DNA of 45,833 nucleotides from a virus. The notes beneath the pieces are model-generated. The model searched no databases. It had not been told where the DNA came from and saw only the letters and a program-made list of their open reading frames with translations. The translations under genes were made by a program, and so were the position numbers. Positions 29,701 through 38,900 of the stretch are shown piece after piece; the first letter of the stretch is position 1, and each line of letters starts with the position of its first letter. The stretch is taken from IMG/VR virus record IMGVR_UViG_3300031963_000271, positions 1 through 45,833 of that record, one strand, 5' to 3'.

Positions 29701-32700
29701 GGAACTTCCGCACCACGTTCTGCCAGAAGCCTTGGCTCTTGAGCGCCTGCACAATCGTCGGACGCTCAGCTTTACCAGCAAGGGGCAGTGCCTTCTGAAT
29801 TTCTTCGGGGGTTCTATCGAGCTTCGGGGGTGCCTTCTTGGTGACACCGGCTTTGCCCCTTGAAGGCAATTCCGTTCCGGCGTCTCTCTGCTGATAGGCG
29901 CTACTCCTAAGAGACGTCAACTGTGCCTCAATGTCAGCTAATTTTTGCTTAAGCTCAGGCAAATCTCTCCCGAGCCATTGTGCTTGTTCCTCCAGCACTG
30001 CGCGTTTATCGGGATACTTTTCAGCTTTTTCTTTTTCTTTTTGAACTTTTGATTCGGTTTCAGCTATTTTTGCGTTTACGTTGTCGTAGTCTTGCAGCAA
30101 CACCATAGCCAGCCCAGTCTCAGACTCACTCCCAAGCATTTGCACCCAAGAAGTGTCTTCCCACGCAGCGGATTTAGAAAGAAGTTCTGTCCCAATACTT
30201 CCCTTACCAGCAATCCGCTCGATGCCGCCTTCAGGTGCGGCAAGGATGTCTTGGAACGCCGACGAGATTTCCAGCAGCAGATTGCCCTTGTACCCAGGCT
30301 CAATGAGGATGCTGCGACGGAGGTTGGTGATCCCCAGTTGCGTGACAAGTTCGCCTTTGACAGGGGCTATCTTTGCTTCAGCGGCATCCTCGGGGGTTAT
30401 CCCTTCGCCCTCTTGTGCAAATAGCTTCTCCGGCTGCAGCGCTTCTACATCAGCCGCGCTCAGCTTTCGTTCTTCCCTGCGCTCCGCTGGGGTAAGAGTG
30501 CCTTCCTCAAGTTCAATTTCAGCAAGGCGCTCTTCCGCCGCCGTCAGATCCTTTTTCTTCTGGGCGGCAAGTTTTCCTTTTAGCTCTTCTTCACGCAAAC
30601 GCTGCGCGGTCTTCGTGGTGACACGAGACTTCTCAGTGGGCAGATAAACCTTTTGAGTACTCGCAGAGGGCGTAAACAGACGGTACAGATACGCCAGAGT
30701 GCCTGTGAAGTAATCCCACAGGTTATCGAACATGGAGTCGTACAGATCACCGACTTCCCGTGCAGTCTGAAGTACACGTGGGGCTTGCCCCGTCTTGGCC
30801 GTGGCCTTAGCCAGCCGAGGGATGCTGATGTTGGCGAGTTCTTGTTGGAACGGCCCATCCGTCATTGCATACGCGATGAACTCGTAGAGGTTCTCAAAAG
30901 CGTTGGGGTACTTGCTTCCAATCTTGTTCTTTGCGGCACCAGCAATCTCGATGAGGTGCTCTACAGCTTTGATCGACCGAGCATCGAGCTTCGTCTTGTC
31001 AGAGAAATACTGATTGATGATCTTGACTGTGGCTGCGTGCGTCAGTTCGTGCAGCAGCGTAGCTTCATCAAGACCGTTCGGCCCCAGGTAGATCGTGTTG
31101 GTTGCAGCGTCGTACTTGCCAATCTCATCGAACACCATGTTTTCGTCGAACACGATGTTGACGTTGAAGTTGTCAATACGCTGGAGTGCATTGGCAAGCG
31201 CTTCGTAGACCTGACGAGAGAACCAATTTCCTTCTTTAGTGCGAGAGAGGATGCCTTTCGCCCCGCCTTCTTTTTGGCTGGGCTTGTATCTGCCAAACGG
31301 TTCTCCTTTCGATACCTCGCCAGGAGCACCACCAAGATACCTAAGCACCGCTTTGACATCACCCGCCAGCAGCTTGCTGAGAATTTCATCAGGGAGGATC
31401 GCTCCCTTACCGGCAGGCTGAGCTTTCCTAGCGCGTTCAGCGGCGCGAACTATCTCGTTCTTGACCTGGGACTCAGCAGATTGCAGGGCTTCGCGCCGCT
31501 GCTGCTCTGCCTTCTCCGTTTGAATCTGCTTGCGGATAGCGCGAAACGCTAGGTCCTGCTCGTTTGCAGAGTCTGTCTTGTTGATGGTCGTGAAGAGGTT
31601 CCTCGACGCTTCAGAGAGCGAACCCCAGGTCGGGAAGGAATACGCAAGGCCCGTCTTCTGGCCCATGACCGGGCGCTGCCGCTCGTATCTGTACCGCGCA
31701 GAGACTTCTTCCTTGGCCTTAGCGCGAGCTTCTTTTCTCGCTTCTTCCGTTTTCGCCTTTACCTCTTCAGCCTGCTTCTCTTCAGGCGTCAGGCCAGCAG
31801 TGACTCCGCGCACTGCCTGACGGCCTTCAGCCTCGGCCTGCACGTTCTTGGATTGCAAGTACTCTGACAGCGCTTGAGCAGCCTCGTCGTGCTCAAACTG
31901 AGAGTTATCTCTTATGTGCTCCGTGAAGTAGACACGCTTTTCTTCAGGACGCAGCTTGTCGAACTCAGGCAGGTTCTCCTGATCTGATTCAGTCGTCTGA
32001 TTGAAAGCCTGCCGAGTCTCCTCGTACAGCAGCTTCTGTTCTTCAGGGATGACAACCTGTCGCTCAGGCTTGATCTCCTGCGCAGCAATCAGCGACGGTT
32101 CAACGTCAGCAGCCCGCGTAGCCAGCCCACCAACTTCAGGGGCAGCAATCTCAGACTCCAGGGTCATCGCGGGCTTGACCCGCGCCCAGTATTGACGCGC
32201 AGTCTCGCCGTCTTTGCGCACAACGCCAAGGCGTTTGCCTTCGGCTTCTAGTTCTCTCTCACGCTCTTTCTGAGCAGGGGTAAGTTCAGCAGCGCCTCTC
32301 GTGAAGAAGTCTTCATCTTCACCGAACGCCGCATCAAACTTACCGATCTTCTCCTTAAGACCGGGTGCTCCACCCACCACCGGAGGCGGTGCCCCTTCCA
32401 CTTTTAACGGAGGGCTCGGTGGGGGTGGAGCAGGCGGTGCAGCAGCAGAGGGTGTCGAGGGCGTTACTGCACTTGGCTTACCCAACTCAATGAGCTTGGG
32501 CTCATCCAAGAAACCTATAGCAGCAGTGAGCTCTAGGTCCTCATATTCATCCGCCTCTTTGGGGGTGAGTTCGCGCTGCGCCTTTATCGTGAAGAGTTCG
32601 TTGTACCGGTCTTGCTCTTCTTGTCTTTTACTTACTGGAGGGGGCTTTGCTCCTTCTCCTCCAGCAGGTTGTCCAGCATCCTCGACAGGAGGAACCACTC

Positions 32701-34000
32701 CACCTGGGACAGTGGTTCCAGCCCCTTCGGCGGCGGGTTTTGCACCGGGCTCGCCAGCCACTTGAACGCCTGCTCCACTTGGCGGGGTGATAGCTTCTCC
32801 AGCATCTTTGGCTCCAGTCAGCGATTTCAGTAAGTCTTCCACGCTCATGTCGGGAGACACAGAGCGTGTTGCGGGGGCAGGGGCTGGGGCACCTGCAGGT
32901 GCCGGGGGAGCGGGTGGGGCTTCTTCCTCTTCTTCCTGAACTGTTGTGCCAGCGGGGGGAGGAGGCGTAGTTATACCTGGGAATTGCTTCGGCGCTTCTT
33001 TGCGCCCAGTGGCTACGTCCGTAGTCCCAGTGATAACCCCTCCACCGATACCGCCCTTCAGGAAGGCATCCACTACGCGGTTGAAGTTCTTCTCGCTGAA
33101 GAACTGCTGATTCTCATCAACAAACTTCTCGGCGGCGGCAGATGAAGTTTCCTGGGCGGCTTCAGTCCCACCTTCAATCAGGAAGCCCTTGCCAGCACCC
33201 TTGGCGAAGCGCTTGTACCACGCCCCCATGATCTGCTCTTCAGGAATACCCGCCTTACGTACTTTAGCAAGTAAAGTAACAGGCATAACAGCATCCAGCG
33301 CTGCATTGAACCCACCGAACGCAAGGGCTGCACCGAGGTCTTCTTTGCCTGTTGCTTCCTTAATATTCTGGTAGACCTCAGGGATGTTCTGCGCTGCAGA
33401 CCCCGCAAACGCACCCGCCGCCTGATACTTCAGGGCTTCGCGCTGAGCAGCCTTGACCCCCGCCGCAGTAGCGGCGTCGATTGCCGCCTTAGTGGGCGGT
33501 CCCATCTTTGCGGCTTCAGCCAGTAGAACCCGCTCAGCAGCTTCTTTGGCGGCGATGGTCGCACCGCGCCCAGCGACACCCGCAAGTCCACCCGTAAGGA
33601 TGGCAGGTAGAAGGGAAGCAATGCTTTCCCCGACGGCTTCCTTGGCGTAAGTCCAGGCGTCACCGAGACTCTTAACGTCTGTGTACGAAGGAACCGCAGC
33701 GGGCATCTCCCGCTGAATCTTTTGCTGAGTAGCGGCGGCTTCTTTCCACTGCTTCTCCGCGTATTCGCCAGCGCCTACGGCACGTGCCGCCATTGCCGGG
33801 AGGACATCTCCTAGCAGAACCCCAGTCTGGTAGAACCCGCGCTTGACAGCAGGGACGAACCCGCCCTCCGGGGGAGGGGGAGGCGCAGAAACCGAACCTG
33901 ACAGCCCTCGTATGTAATCAGCTAATTGCTTAGCTGACTGCGTATCCCCCGCTGCATCGGCTTTTTCGAGGGCTCTGTACAGACTTTGCAGGTCAGCCAT
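26708..34000 (-). CDS. Giant virion-associated polyvalent protein, 2,430 aa, metallopeptidase motif
   Basis: The largest gene. The N-terminus (residues 1-30, ADLQSLYRALEKADAAGDTQSAKQLADYI) is a helical hairpin typical of ejected virion proteins. A Gly/Ala membrane-like region (about 95-240) follows, then a Pro/Ala linker to about 560 and charged coiled coils. A metallopeptidase-like site LLHELTHAAT lies near residue 983 (HExxH). The C-terminal part around 1950-2040 (RTASYRVLKKNMLQ, NRAAEYTKNLANFEQVGEWGKAMGAAFMFFRPAATGAV) resembles the LPD38 large polyvalent domain. It likely travels in the virion and is injected with DNA, opening the envelope or acting in the cell. Confidence 0.85.
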   Translation of the reverse strand: MADLQSLYRALEKADAAGDTQSAKQLADYIRGLSGSVSAPPPPPEGGFVPAVKRGFYQTGVLLGDVLPAMAARAVGAGEYAEKQWKEAAATQQKIQREMPAAVPSYTDVKSLGDAWTYAKEAVGESIASLLPAILTGGLAGVAGRGATIAAKEAAERVLLAEAAKMGPPTKAAIDAATAAGVKAAQREALKYQAAGAFAGSAAQNIPEVYQNIKEATGKEDLGAALAFGGFNAALDAVMPVTLLAKVRKAGIPEEQIMGAWYKRFAKGAGKGFLIEGGTEAAQETSSAAAEKFVDENQQFFSEKNFNRVVDAFLKGGIGGGVITGTTDVATGRKEAPKQFPGITTPPPPAGTTVQEEEEEAPPAPPAPAGAPAPAPATRSVSPDMSVEDLLKSLTGAKDAGEAITPPSGAGVQVAGEPGAKPAAEGAGTTVPGGVVPPVEDAGQPAGGEGAKPPPVSKRQEEQDRYNELFTIKAQRELTPKEADEYEDLELTAAIGFLDEPKLIELGKPSAVTPSTPSAAAPPAPPPPSPPLKVEGAPPPVVGGAPGLKEKIGKFDAAFGEDEDFFTRGAAELTPAQKERERELEAEGKRLGVVRKDGETARQYWARVKPAMTLESEIAAPEVGGLATRAADVEPSLIAAQEIKPERQVVIPEEQKLLYEETRQAFNQTTESDQENLPEFDKLRPEEKRVYFTEHIRDNSQFEHDEAAQALSEYLQSKNVQAEAEGRQAVRGVTAGLTPEEKQAEEVKAKTEEARKEARAKAKEEVSARYRYERQRPVMGQKTGLAYSFPTWGSLSEASRNLFTTINKTDSANEQDLAFRAIRKQIQTEKAEQQRREALQSAESQVKNEIVRAAERARKAQPAGKGAILPDEILSKLLAGDVKAVLRYLGGAPGEVSKGEPFGRYKPSQKEGGAKGILSRTKEGNWFSRQVYEALANALQRIDNFNVNIVFDENMVFDEIGKYDAATNTIYLGPNGLDEATLLHELTHAATVKIINQYFSDKTKLDARSIKAVEHLIEIAGAAKNKIGSKYPNAFENLYEFIAYAMTDGPFQQELANISIPRLAKATAKTGQAPRVLQTAREVGDLYDSMFDNLWDYFTGTLAYLYRLFTPSASTQKVYLPTEKSRVTTKTAQRLREEELKGKLAAQKKKDLTAAEERLAEIELEEGTLTPAERREERKLSAADVEALQPEKLFAQEGEGITPEDAAEAKIAPVKGELVTQLGITNLRRSILIEPGYKGNLLLEISSAFQDILAAPEGGIERIAGKGSIGTELLSKSAAWEDTSWVQMLGSESETGLAMVLLQDYDNVNAKIAETESKVQKEKEKAEKYPDKRAVLEEQAQWLGRDLPELKQKLADIEAQLTSLRSSAYQQRDAGTELPSRGKAGVTKKAPPKLDRTPEEIQKALPLAGKAERPTIVQALKSQGFWQNVVRKFQNAQEPLKRAQEKYDAFGKIIYTGDKINNVWSQATLATGRAWWNFVNRLAGKTNDVHKAIENFATVHKLTVDEALQVLHGYSIVMHEPERRKVKYIKTVPLEPAADAARKKILESLAHPTTKEADAVKYRQMLDKIVNDPNNHAKFVGPAGKAKPVTPEMAAKLFDEKSEKYNVAGNYTTKELAEMRKFYTGTTSEFNQDMLKDVFDKLKEVQKETIELNKEANYWSQGVSNIVAFNGWKHYVPLKGRPGALEADEDLDPLKSRKIGGELQEKELAFGGRESDSDNPVLQSLADGARAAMRLGRKDLTLSIKNAVNDGILKGDAKTVIKFEERANNPDALKAAQGEKVILHYEPNGDIRVVKLQSNLEAEAVRRTYREANPLLEKANAITSGIGQLHTRYSLPFAPMNFVRDLLTNAYTLGAELGPKASYQLIAEVSRQVATNGGLFKSAKIAYLMANNRVGEAKAMAAKDPYVADMLEYLEKGGRVSYIQGIAAKGQMQELLKDVGRNNVLKTKDQVEKVFDYWTDMFELASRTASYRVLKKNMLQEGKGKNLSGAELEDYASNRAAEYTKNLANFEQVGEWGKAMGAAFMFFRPAATGAVRALDAVLPAFTNYTNAQKKVTADLMKARGGAMKASADEINKAIADAYKKSSDARAMSASLLGMGMAVYVMALMLSDDDDQERNKVATDDPARWTRNARFFLPGMDNAIQIPWGFGLGSFAATGAQLASTIGGHTTPKEALSNIISIGLDSFLPLPFSRISPIDEPAAFLMDTATPSAFRPFLEFVMNKDGLGREIYNNRQSRAGDAYTGGDNIPEMYKQAARFLFDATNGGIDWSPNTMYFFANNYADGIMRGISGVSGLAMSATGFKEFDPKRDSIVFESFFGSPSNFDARQFSNVENKIKDIERRLNTLKSNNPVGYSEYLQDNPTHKYLVDYYNSQVNGQLRDIRKMMNDIRINREYTPKERGEMLDNLKPIQNLVKRNLLTAFEQISELTP

Positions 34001-34003
34001 GTT

Positions 34004-35752
34004 TTATGACCCGTACTTGTTGAGTATCGCTTTGATGTTAGGCGGAGGCTCTTGCCCGGATGATCCTCCACCCATTCCGGGTATTTCCAAACCGAGCGAC
34101 TCATAGATCTCACGTTTCTTCGCTTTGGCAGCGTCCTCAAAGACTTTCGGATTCTTTATATTCGTCATTCTTAACATTTCGCCAGGACCTTTTTCCCACT
34201 CAGCATACCGCTTATAGGCTTCCGCTCTATTCTTTGTGTGCACACTTTCTGCGCGGGGCGCGCCCTTCACTGATTCGTGCGCAAACTGAATGGCTTCAAG
34301 TTTTTGTTGAGTAGTAGCAGTCCCCGGTTTACCCCCGGTCAACTCGTTGAGTTTGAGACCTTCAACTCGATGGATTTCTTCAAGCTCACGCGGCTTCATC
34401 ATCTGAGTCCGCCGACGATACTCTTCCAGTTCTCTTTGCGCTTTGTGGTTGAGTTCTGCTATTGTTTCTGCAGAACGCATTTGCTTTTCATCGGTCTCTG
34501 CCTTCAGCAATTGAGGCGCAAAGTTAGCGCGGATTTGTGCTTCTGCCGTCAATTTAGCGTTCTGTGCTGCGCGAAGCGCCTCGGCTTCTTTACCTGCGGT
34601 GGCAATATCTCCATCAGCAAGTGCTTGATTACGGTTCGCAAGAGCAACACGTTCCGCAGCAATAGCATCCATGCGCTGGCGCTTGAGCAGGTTGTATGCT
34701 TCATCAGATCGCTCCCATCCCTGCTGAAGCTGCGCTGATGCTTCTGATCCTCTACGCCCACCAGCCACCATTGAGGATGCGCCGCCAAACCCGGTCAGGA
34801 AAGTAATCAGATCTTGCATCCCGCGCTGATCAACGCGCTTCTTGCGCTCAGCTTCTTCTTGGGCATCAAATGCCTCAAGCTTTGCAAGACGCTCTCGCTC
34901 TGCCTTCCCAGGCTCAATTCCACGAGCGCGGTACACGGCCTCTATTTCCGCCCGGATCTGCTCTGGAGTTCTTGCTTTGCCTGGATCGACGCGACCAGCA
35001 ACACTTAACGCTTCCCCAAACTGACGCTCTGATCCAGAGGGAACAGGCGGTCCAACGAGCGCAGCAATCCCTGTGTCAGCAGGCTTGGCAGTTTCTGCAG
35101 CAGGCTTTTTACGCGCTTCGGGGGTTTCTTTTCGTTGCCCGCTAGGAGGGCGAGGTGCCGGAACCGCGACAGGCATACCAGCGGGGGATGCGTTAGCTTC
35201 TTGAAGCCGCGCAGTTTCTGCCTCTGACATTGGGCGCGATACGGGAACCACAGGAGGTTCTTTGCCCAGCTTTTGCGCAATCTGTTCTGGCGTTGCTCCC
35301 GCCTGCCGCATCAAATCGGTTTCTATGCGTTCATACAACCCTCTAAACGCTTTTTTGAACCGTTCATTGACCGGCAATTCGACTTCTGAGCCATCTGGTC
35401 CGGCGTAACCAACCACCCCACCTTCAGCCATCTCAACATCCGCTGGCAATGAGGCAATACCGCCTGATGCCATGCCTTGCTGCTGACCTTGGGCAAGCAT
35501 TGCCATCCTTTGCGCTTGCTCTTGAGCTTTGGCCTGCAGAGTCCGCATTAGCTGCGCACGATAAGGATCGCTTGGCAGCATACCCGGCATCTGCGCAGGG
35601 GGCGCAGACTGCGCCGCAGCTTGTGCTGCAGCCTGCTCAACTTGAGCGGCCAGAGTGGGGGCACCACTAGGAGTCTGTGGACTGGAAAGCTGTTTAAGCT
35701 CTTCCACAGACTGCATGAGCTTTTGCAGCCCAGGAGAAATTGTGCCTTGCAT
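34004..35752 (-). CDS. Low-complexity virion protein, 582 aa
   Basis: Ala/Gln-rich helical protein, three bases upstream of the giant gene. N-terminal coiled coil (PGLQKLMQSVEELKQL, QQAAAQAAAQSAP), then a Gly turn block MASGGIASLPADVEMAEGGVVGYAGPDGSEV (about 94-125), a Pro/Lys linker and a long helical part with charged repeats (RERLAKLEAFDAQEEAERKKR, ELNHKAQRELEEYRRRTQMM). It is one of three consecutive genes with GGI/GGV turn motifs, likely internal-core or ejection proteins by analogy with T7 gp14-gp16; not proven. Confidence 0.7.
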   Translation of the reverse strand: MQGTISPGLQKLMQSVEELKQLSSPQTPSGAPTLAAQVEQAAAQAAAQSAPPAQMPGMLPSDPYRAQLMRTLQAKAQEQAQRMAMLAQGQQQGMASGGIASLPADVEMAEGGVVGYAGPDGSEVELPVNERFKKAFRGLYERIETDLMRQAGATPEQIAQKLGKEPPVVPVSRPMSEAETARLQEANASPAGMPVAVPAPRPPSGQRKETPEARKKPAAETAKPADTGIAALVGPPVPSGSERQFGEALSVAGRVDPGKARTPEQIRAEIEAVYRARGIEPGKAERERLAKLEAFDAQEEAERKKRVDQRGMQDLITFLTGFGGASSMVAGGRRGSEASAQLQQGWERSDEAYNLLKRQRMDAIAAERVALANRNQALADGDIATAGKEAEALRAAQNAKLTAEAQIRANFAPQLLKAETDEKQMRSAETIAELNHKAQRELEEYRRRTQMMKPRELEEIHRVEGLKLNELTGGKPGTATTQQKLEAIQFAHESVKGAPRAESVHTKNRAEAYKRYAEWEKGPGEMLRMTNIKNPKVFEDAAKAKKREIYESLGLEIPGMGGGSSGQEPPPNIKAILNKYGS

Positions 35753-35754
35753 GA

Positions 35755-38700
35755 TTAACCCCCTGCGCCCTTCAACTTGCCGTACATATTGAGTAAGGTT
35801 CCGATGCCACCAGTCAGGTCAGCAAACATCGAAGTGTTAGGCGATGTCGTGCTTGTTGAAACAGGCAAGCCTTGAATGAGGCTTTGTTGGAACTGTATCT
35901 TCTTGTACGGATCAAGTTGAGCTTCTTGAAACTGCTTGAGTTGAGCGTCCACTGATGCTTGCTCCGCAGCCTGCTGAGTAGCCCCTGCGCCGAGCAGTGC
36001 GTTGAGACCTTGCAACTCGGTGCCAAACTGTTGAGCACCCAAGCCGCCAAGCTGACCTGCCGCAGAAAGCTGCTGACCAATACCCTGCATGCCCAGCCCT
36101 GCACCAAACTGCTTGGACTGCTCTCCGTACTGCTGAGCCTGCATGCCCATGCCAGCTTCTTGGAAGCGTTGCTGCAGCGCACGGTCGTAAGCAGACTGCA
36201 TGCCCTTTTCTTGGATGTCGCCAATCTGCTGACCCAGATTCCTCTGTCGCTCTGCTTCCATGATGGCCTGACGAGACCCGCCGTAGGCACCAGCCTGAGC
36301 TAACCTAGCCTGCTCTGACTGACGAGCAATGTCCGCTTGACGCCGGGCTTCCCGAGCCTGAATGTCAATGACATTCTGCTGGTACGGGTTCATGTAGCTC
36401 TGTACGGAACCCACGGGGCCAAGTCCGGTATCGAACGTGGTCGGCGTGTAAGAAGCGGAACCTGCTGCTTGTCCTGCCTGCGTTGCCATTTGCGTGGCAG
36501 TACCAAACTGAGAAGGAGTACCAAGCCCCTGAATCTTGCCAAAAGCAGATTCTTGAAGCGGCGACACGCCTGCGGTCAGCGGACCTTTGTAGGCTTGGTA
36601 CGGCGTATCGCTCAGCGCCCAGCCCTTAGCTAGATAGCCTTCGGGGCCAGCAACATAGTCACCAATGTACGGAGACAAGCCGCCGCTGAGAGTGCCACCA
36701 CTGCCCGTTGCGTTTACTGCAGTTGAACCACCTGTTTGGAAAGCAACCGCTCCACCACCGGCATAGCCGGCGATACCGCCCGGAGTGAACTTCTCAGGGT
36801 TGATCTGCTTGCCCTGCTTCTTGTTGCCCGTCCGCGCCATGCGTACACGGTCCATCATCTTGTACAGAGCTTTGGCTCCAGCATCAGAGTTGCCGTTTCC
36901 AAGATGGGACACAACGTCCGCAGGGATCACAAATTCGCCGTGGCTAAGTTTGGCAGGCTGCACCCCGTCGATGTTACTCGGGATCTTGTCTGCCATGCCA
37001 TCCGTTTGACCACGGAGATAGCGCGGAGGGAGCCTGCCACCACGAGCCAGACCCATCAGACCACCTTCAGCAGCACCAACTGGAGGCTGTACGGGGGGAG
37101 GAGGGGCCGGGGCGAAGCTGCCGTTTTGGAAAAACAGTTCCGGCATGCTCAGATCGGGCGGCTTGATGTTTGTAGACATCGACCCCGTGCTGTACCAAGT
37201 CTCTGGCCCAGCACGCTCTACCTCACGCTTAAACAAATCGCCATACGTCATGGGTGCCGGTGCGGCGACATCTTCGTATTTACGTGTTTGGTAGTTGTAC
37301 TGCTGCGTCGGCGCGTAATCTTGAAACCTGTCAGGCGCACGCAAATTGAGAAAGTTCTCACTGCTTTGCGCACCAGACCCGCCAGTGATCTTTCCTACCG
37401 CTGCACCAGCTTTTGTATTGTCCTCAACTCCACCACGGGTGGCCTCAGACAAGTACTGGTTGAACGCCCCTCGCGTCTCCGCGTCCTGTATCCGCCCAAT
37501 GTTCGACAACTGCATGAACTGCTGCGCGTAGTCAGGAATGTCAGGCGCAACCACGTTCCTAGACGGCGCCATGTCTCGTATGACAGCCAGATTGCCTAAA
37601 CTCTCAGGCGACCTATACTCAAGCATCTTTGCAAACTCTTTTGGATTCGTTGCAGCAACGTTTGCAAGCGTCTGATAGTTGATCGTGCCATTACCAAGAT
37701 CGCGCAACAAAAAGTCAAATACGTTATTAAAAAACCCAGGCTGACCGTAGTTTTGGGTAACGCGATAATCACCATACTCAGGCTTGTAAGGAGCACCAGC
37801 ACCTTCCAGCAATGAAGAAACACCGGTTTGTGTGCCACCCGTAGTGCCGGTTGTACCGGTTGTACCGGTTGTGCCCGTAGCTCCAGTGACGCCGGTTGTG
37901 CCCGTAGTGCCACGAGAACCAAAAGAGTTTATCCACGTGTCATACGCGGCATTGATTGTGTTTTGCGTAAACCCACGATCACTCAAAAACTTTTGTGCCG
38001 CAGCCCTATTTGCAGGTGTGTCGCCGCCACGGCTGGAAACGTATTCGTTGTACGTCCTGGCAATTTCCAAAGGAGATGATGTGCCGGGGATCAAGTTGGC
38101 GTACAGAGCAGCGCCAGCCTGTCCACCAGTTGTATTGGTTGTAGCAGTTGTAGTGTTCACGCCGTCCGCCGTTTCTCTATTGCCCGTCATAGGACGAACA
38201 TTGGGTTGTTCTGTACCCGCAGTGATCCCAGTGGTGCCCGGCGTGTTTGTCGTGCCCGAAATTCCGCCCGTCGTGCCCGTGGCTCCCGTGGCTCCCGTCG
38301 TTCCTGTAGTTCCCGTAGTTCCCGTAGTTCCCGTAGTTCCCGTAGTTCCCGTAGTTCCCGTAGTTGTTGGCGGCACATACTTCCCGCCCGTAAACGGGTT
38401 TACACCCATAGCCCGCTGACCGTAGCCACGAGACATGATGCCCGTGTAGTAGTCGTCCGTAACAGTCTGCGGCTCGTACTTGCCCTTGCGCACAGTGCCC
38501 TCCCAAGTCTTGGGAGAACTGTCCTTGTTCATCGTCTCATAGAGGCCGAGAACCCCGGCAAGCAGGGTGCCGTAGTCAGCCATTGAGCCGTCACCGGAGA
38601 AGAGCTTTTTGATGTATTGCCTGGCTTTTTGCGCAGCGGTGCGGGCGACCCCCGAGGGGGCCGAAGAACCAGTGAGGAACGTCTTAATATCCCCACCCGT

Positions 38701-38898
38701 GTAAGGCACCCAAGTATTGTCTTTGAACGCGCCCAGATTACCGCGTGAGTCTTGAATCAGCCCATTTTCGGTGACAGCAAAGTCTCTTTCTAAGTTACCG
38801 TCACCATCGCTATCAGGGAATACCCAAGTGGTGCCTGTATCGCCAACGGCTTCATCGTCAATCCATTCTTCGGATACGGAATCCCATGTAATAGACAT
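35755..38898 (-). CDS. Virion protein with collagen-like GTT repeats, 1,047 aa
   Basis: N-terminus with an EF-hand-like DSDGDGNLE loop. Two collagen-like blocks of G-T-T triplets lie at about 174-232 and 326-356. In the centre (about 605-740) is the block GGLMGLARGGRLPP...GQTDGMADKIPSNIDG...LSHGEFVIPADVVSHLGNG, a module that recurs in virion proteins of podovirus-like aquatic phages, ending PGGIAGYAGGGAVAF. The C-terminus is a Gln/Gly/Ala-rich helical rod (RFQEAGMGMQAQQYGEQSK). A virion or ejection protein is likely; the exact part of the particle is unknown. The DNA of the GTT blocks is made of 9-bp tandem repeats. Confidence 0.75.
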   Translation of the reverse strand: MSITWDSVSEEWIDDEAVGDTGTTWVFPDSDGDGNLERDFAVTENGLIQDSRGNLGAFKDNTWVPYTGGDIKTFLTGSSAPSGVARTAAQKARQYIKKLFSGDGSMADYGTLLAGVLGLYETMNKDSSPKTWEGTVRKGKYEPQTVTDDYYTGIMSRGYGQRAMGVNPFTGGKYVPPTTTGTTGTTGTTGTTGTTGTTGTTGATGATGTTGGISGTTNTPGTTGITAGTEQPNVRPMTGNRETADGVNTTTATTNTTGGQAGAALYANLIPGTSSPLEIARTYNEYVSSRGGDTPANRAAAQKFLSDRGFTQNTINAAYDTWINSFGSRGTTGTTGVTGATGTTGTTGTTGTTGGTQTGVSSLLEGAGAPYKPEYGDYRVTQNYGQPGFFNNVFDFLLRDLGNGTINYQTLANVAATNPKEFAKMLEYRSPESLGNLAVIRDMAPSRNVVAPDIPDYAQQFMQLSNIGRIQDAETRGAFNQYLSEATRGGVEDNTKAGAAVGKITGGSGAQSSENFLNLRAPDRFQDYAPTQQYNYQTRKYEDVAAPAPMTYGDLFKREVERAGPETWYSTGSMSTNIKPPDLSMPELFFQNGSFAPAPPPPVQPPVGAAEGGLMGLARGGRLPPRYLRGQTDGMADKIPSNIDGVQPAKLSHGEFVIPADVVSHLGNGNSDAGAKALYKMMDRVRMARTGNKKQGKQINPEKFTPGGIAGYAGGGAVAFQTGGSTAVNATGSGGTLSGGLSPYIGDYVAGPEGYLAKGWALSDTPYQAYKGPLTAGVSPLQESAFGKIQGLGTPSQFGTATQMATQAGQAAGSASYTPTTFDTGLGPVGSVQSYMNPYQQNVIDIQAREARRQADIARQSEQARLAQAGAYGGSRQAIMEAERQRNLGQQIGDIQEKGMQSAYDRALQQRFQEAGMGMQAQQYGEQSKQFGAGLGMQGIGQQLSAAGQLGGLGAQQFGTELQGLNALLGAGATQQAAEQASVDAQLKQFQEAQLDPYKKIQFQQSLIQGLPVSTSTTSPNTSMFADLTGGIGTLLNMYGKLKGAGG
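37838..37914. repeat. Degenerate 9-bp repeats coding the second G-T-T block
   Basis: Repeats of the type GTTGTACCG / GTAGTGCCG code the Gly-Thr-Thr triplets near residue 330-354. They are less uniform than the block at 38281. Confidence 0.75.
38281..38368. repeat. 9-bp tandem repeats (GTAGTTCCC) coding the first G-T-T block
   Basis: About seven near-identical GTAGTTCCC units (38305-38368) preceded by GTGGCTCCC variants. The unit is three codons long, so gain or loss keeps the frame and changes fibre length. Confidence 0.9.
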
Positions 38899-38900
38899 TC

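Noticed and set aside
30653-31552. Plus-strand frame of 299 codons opposite the giant gene
   Set aside because: A shadow in a long minus-strand gene with clear domains; no ribosome site or neighbours on that strand.
36736-37599. Plus-strand frame of 287 codons opposite the 1,047-aa gene
   Set aside because: Arg/His-rich translation typical of the reverse of a Gly/Ala/Thr-rich gene.
37930-37940. DnaA-box-like TTATCCACG in a virion gene
   Set aside because: Single one-mismatch site in coding sequence with no repeats or AT-rich tract nearby.
38281-38368. CRISPR-like or satellite array
   Set aside because: The 9-bp units have no spacers and are in frame with a collagen-like protein block.
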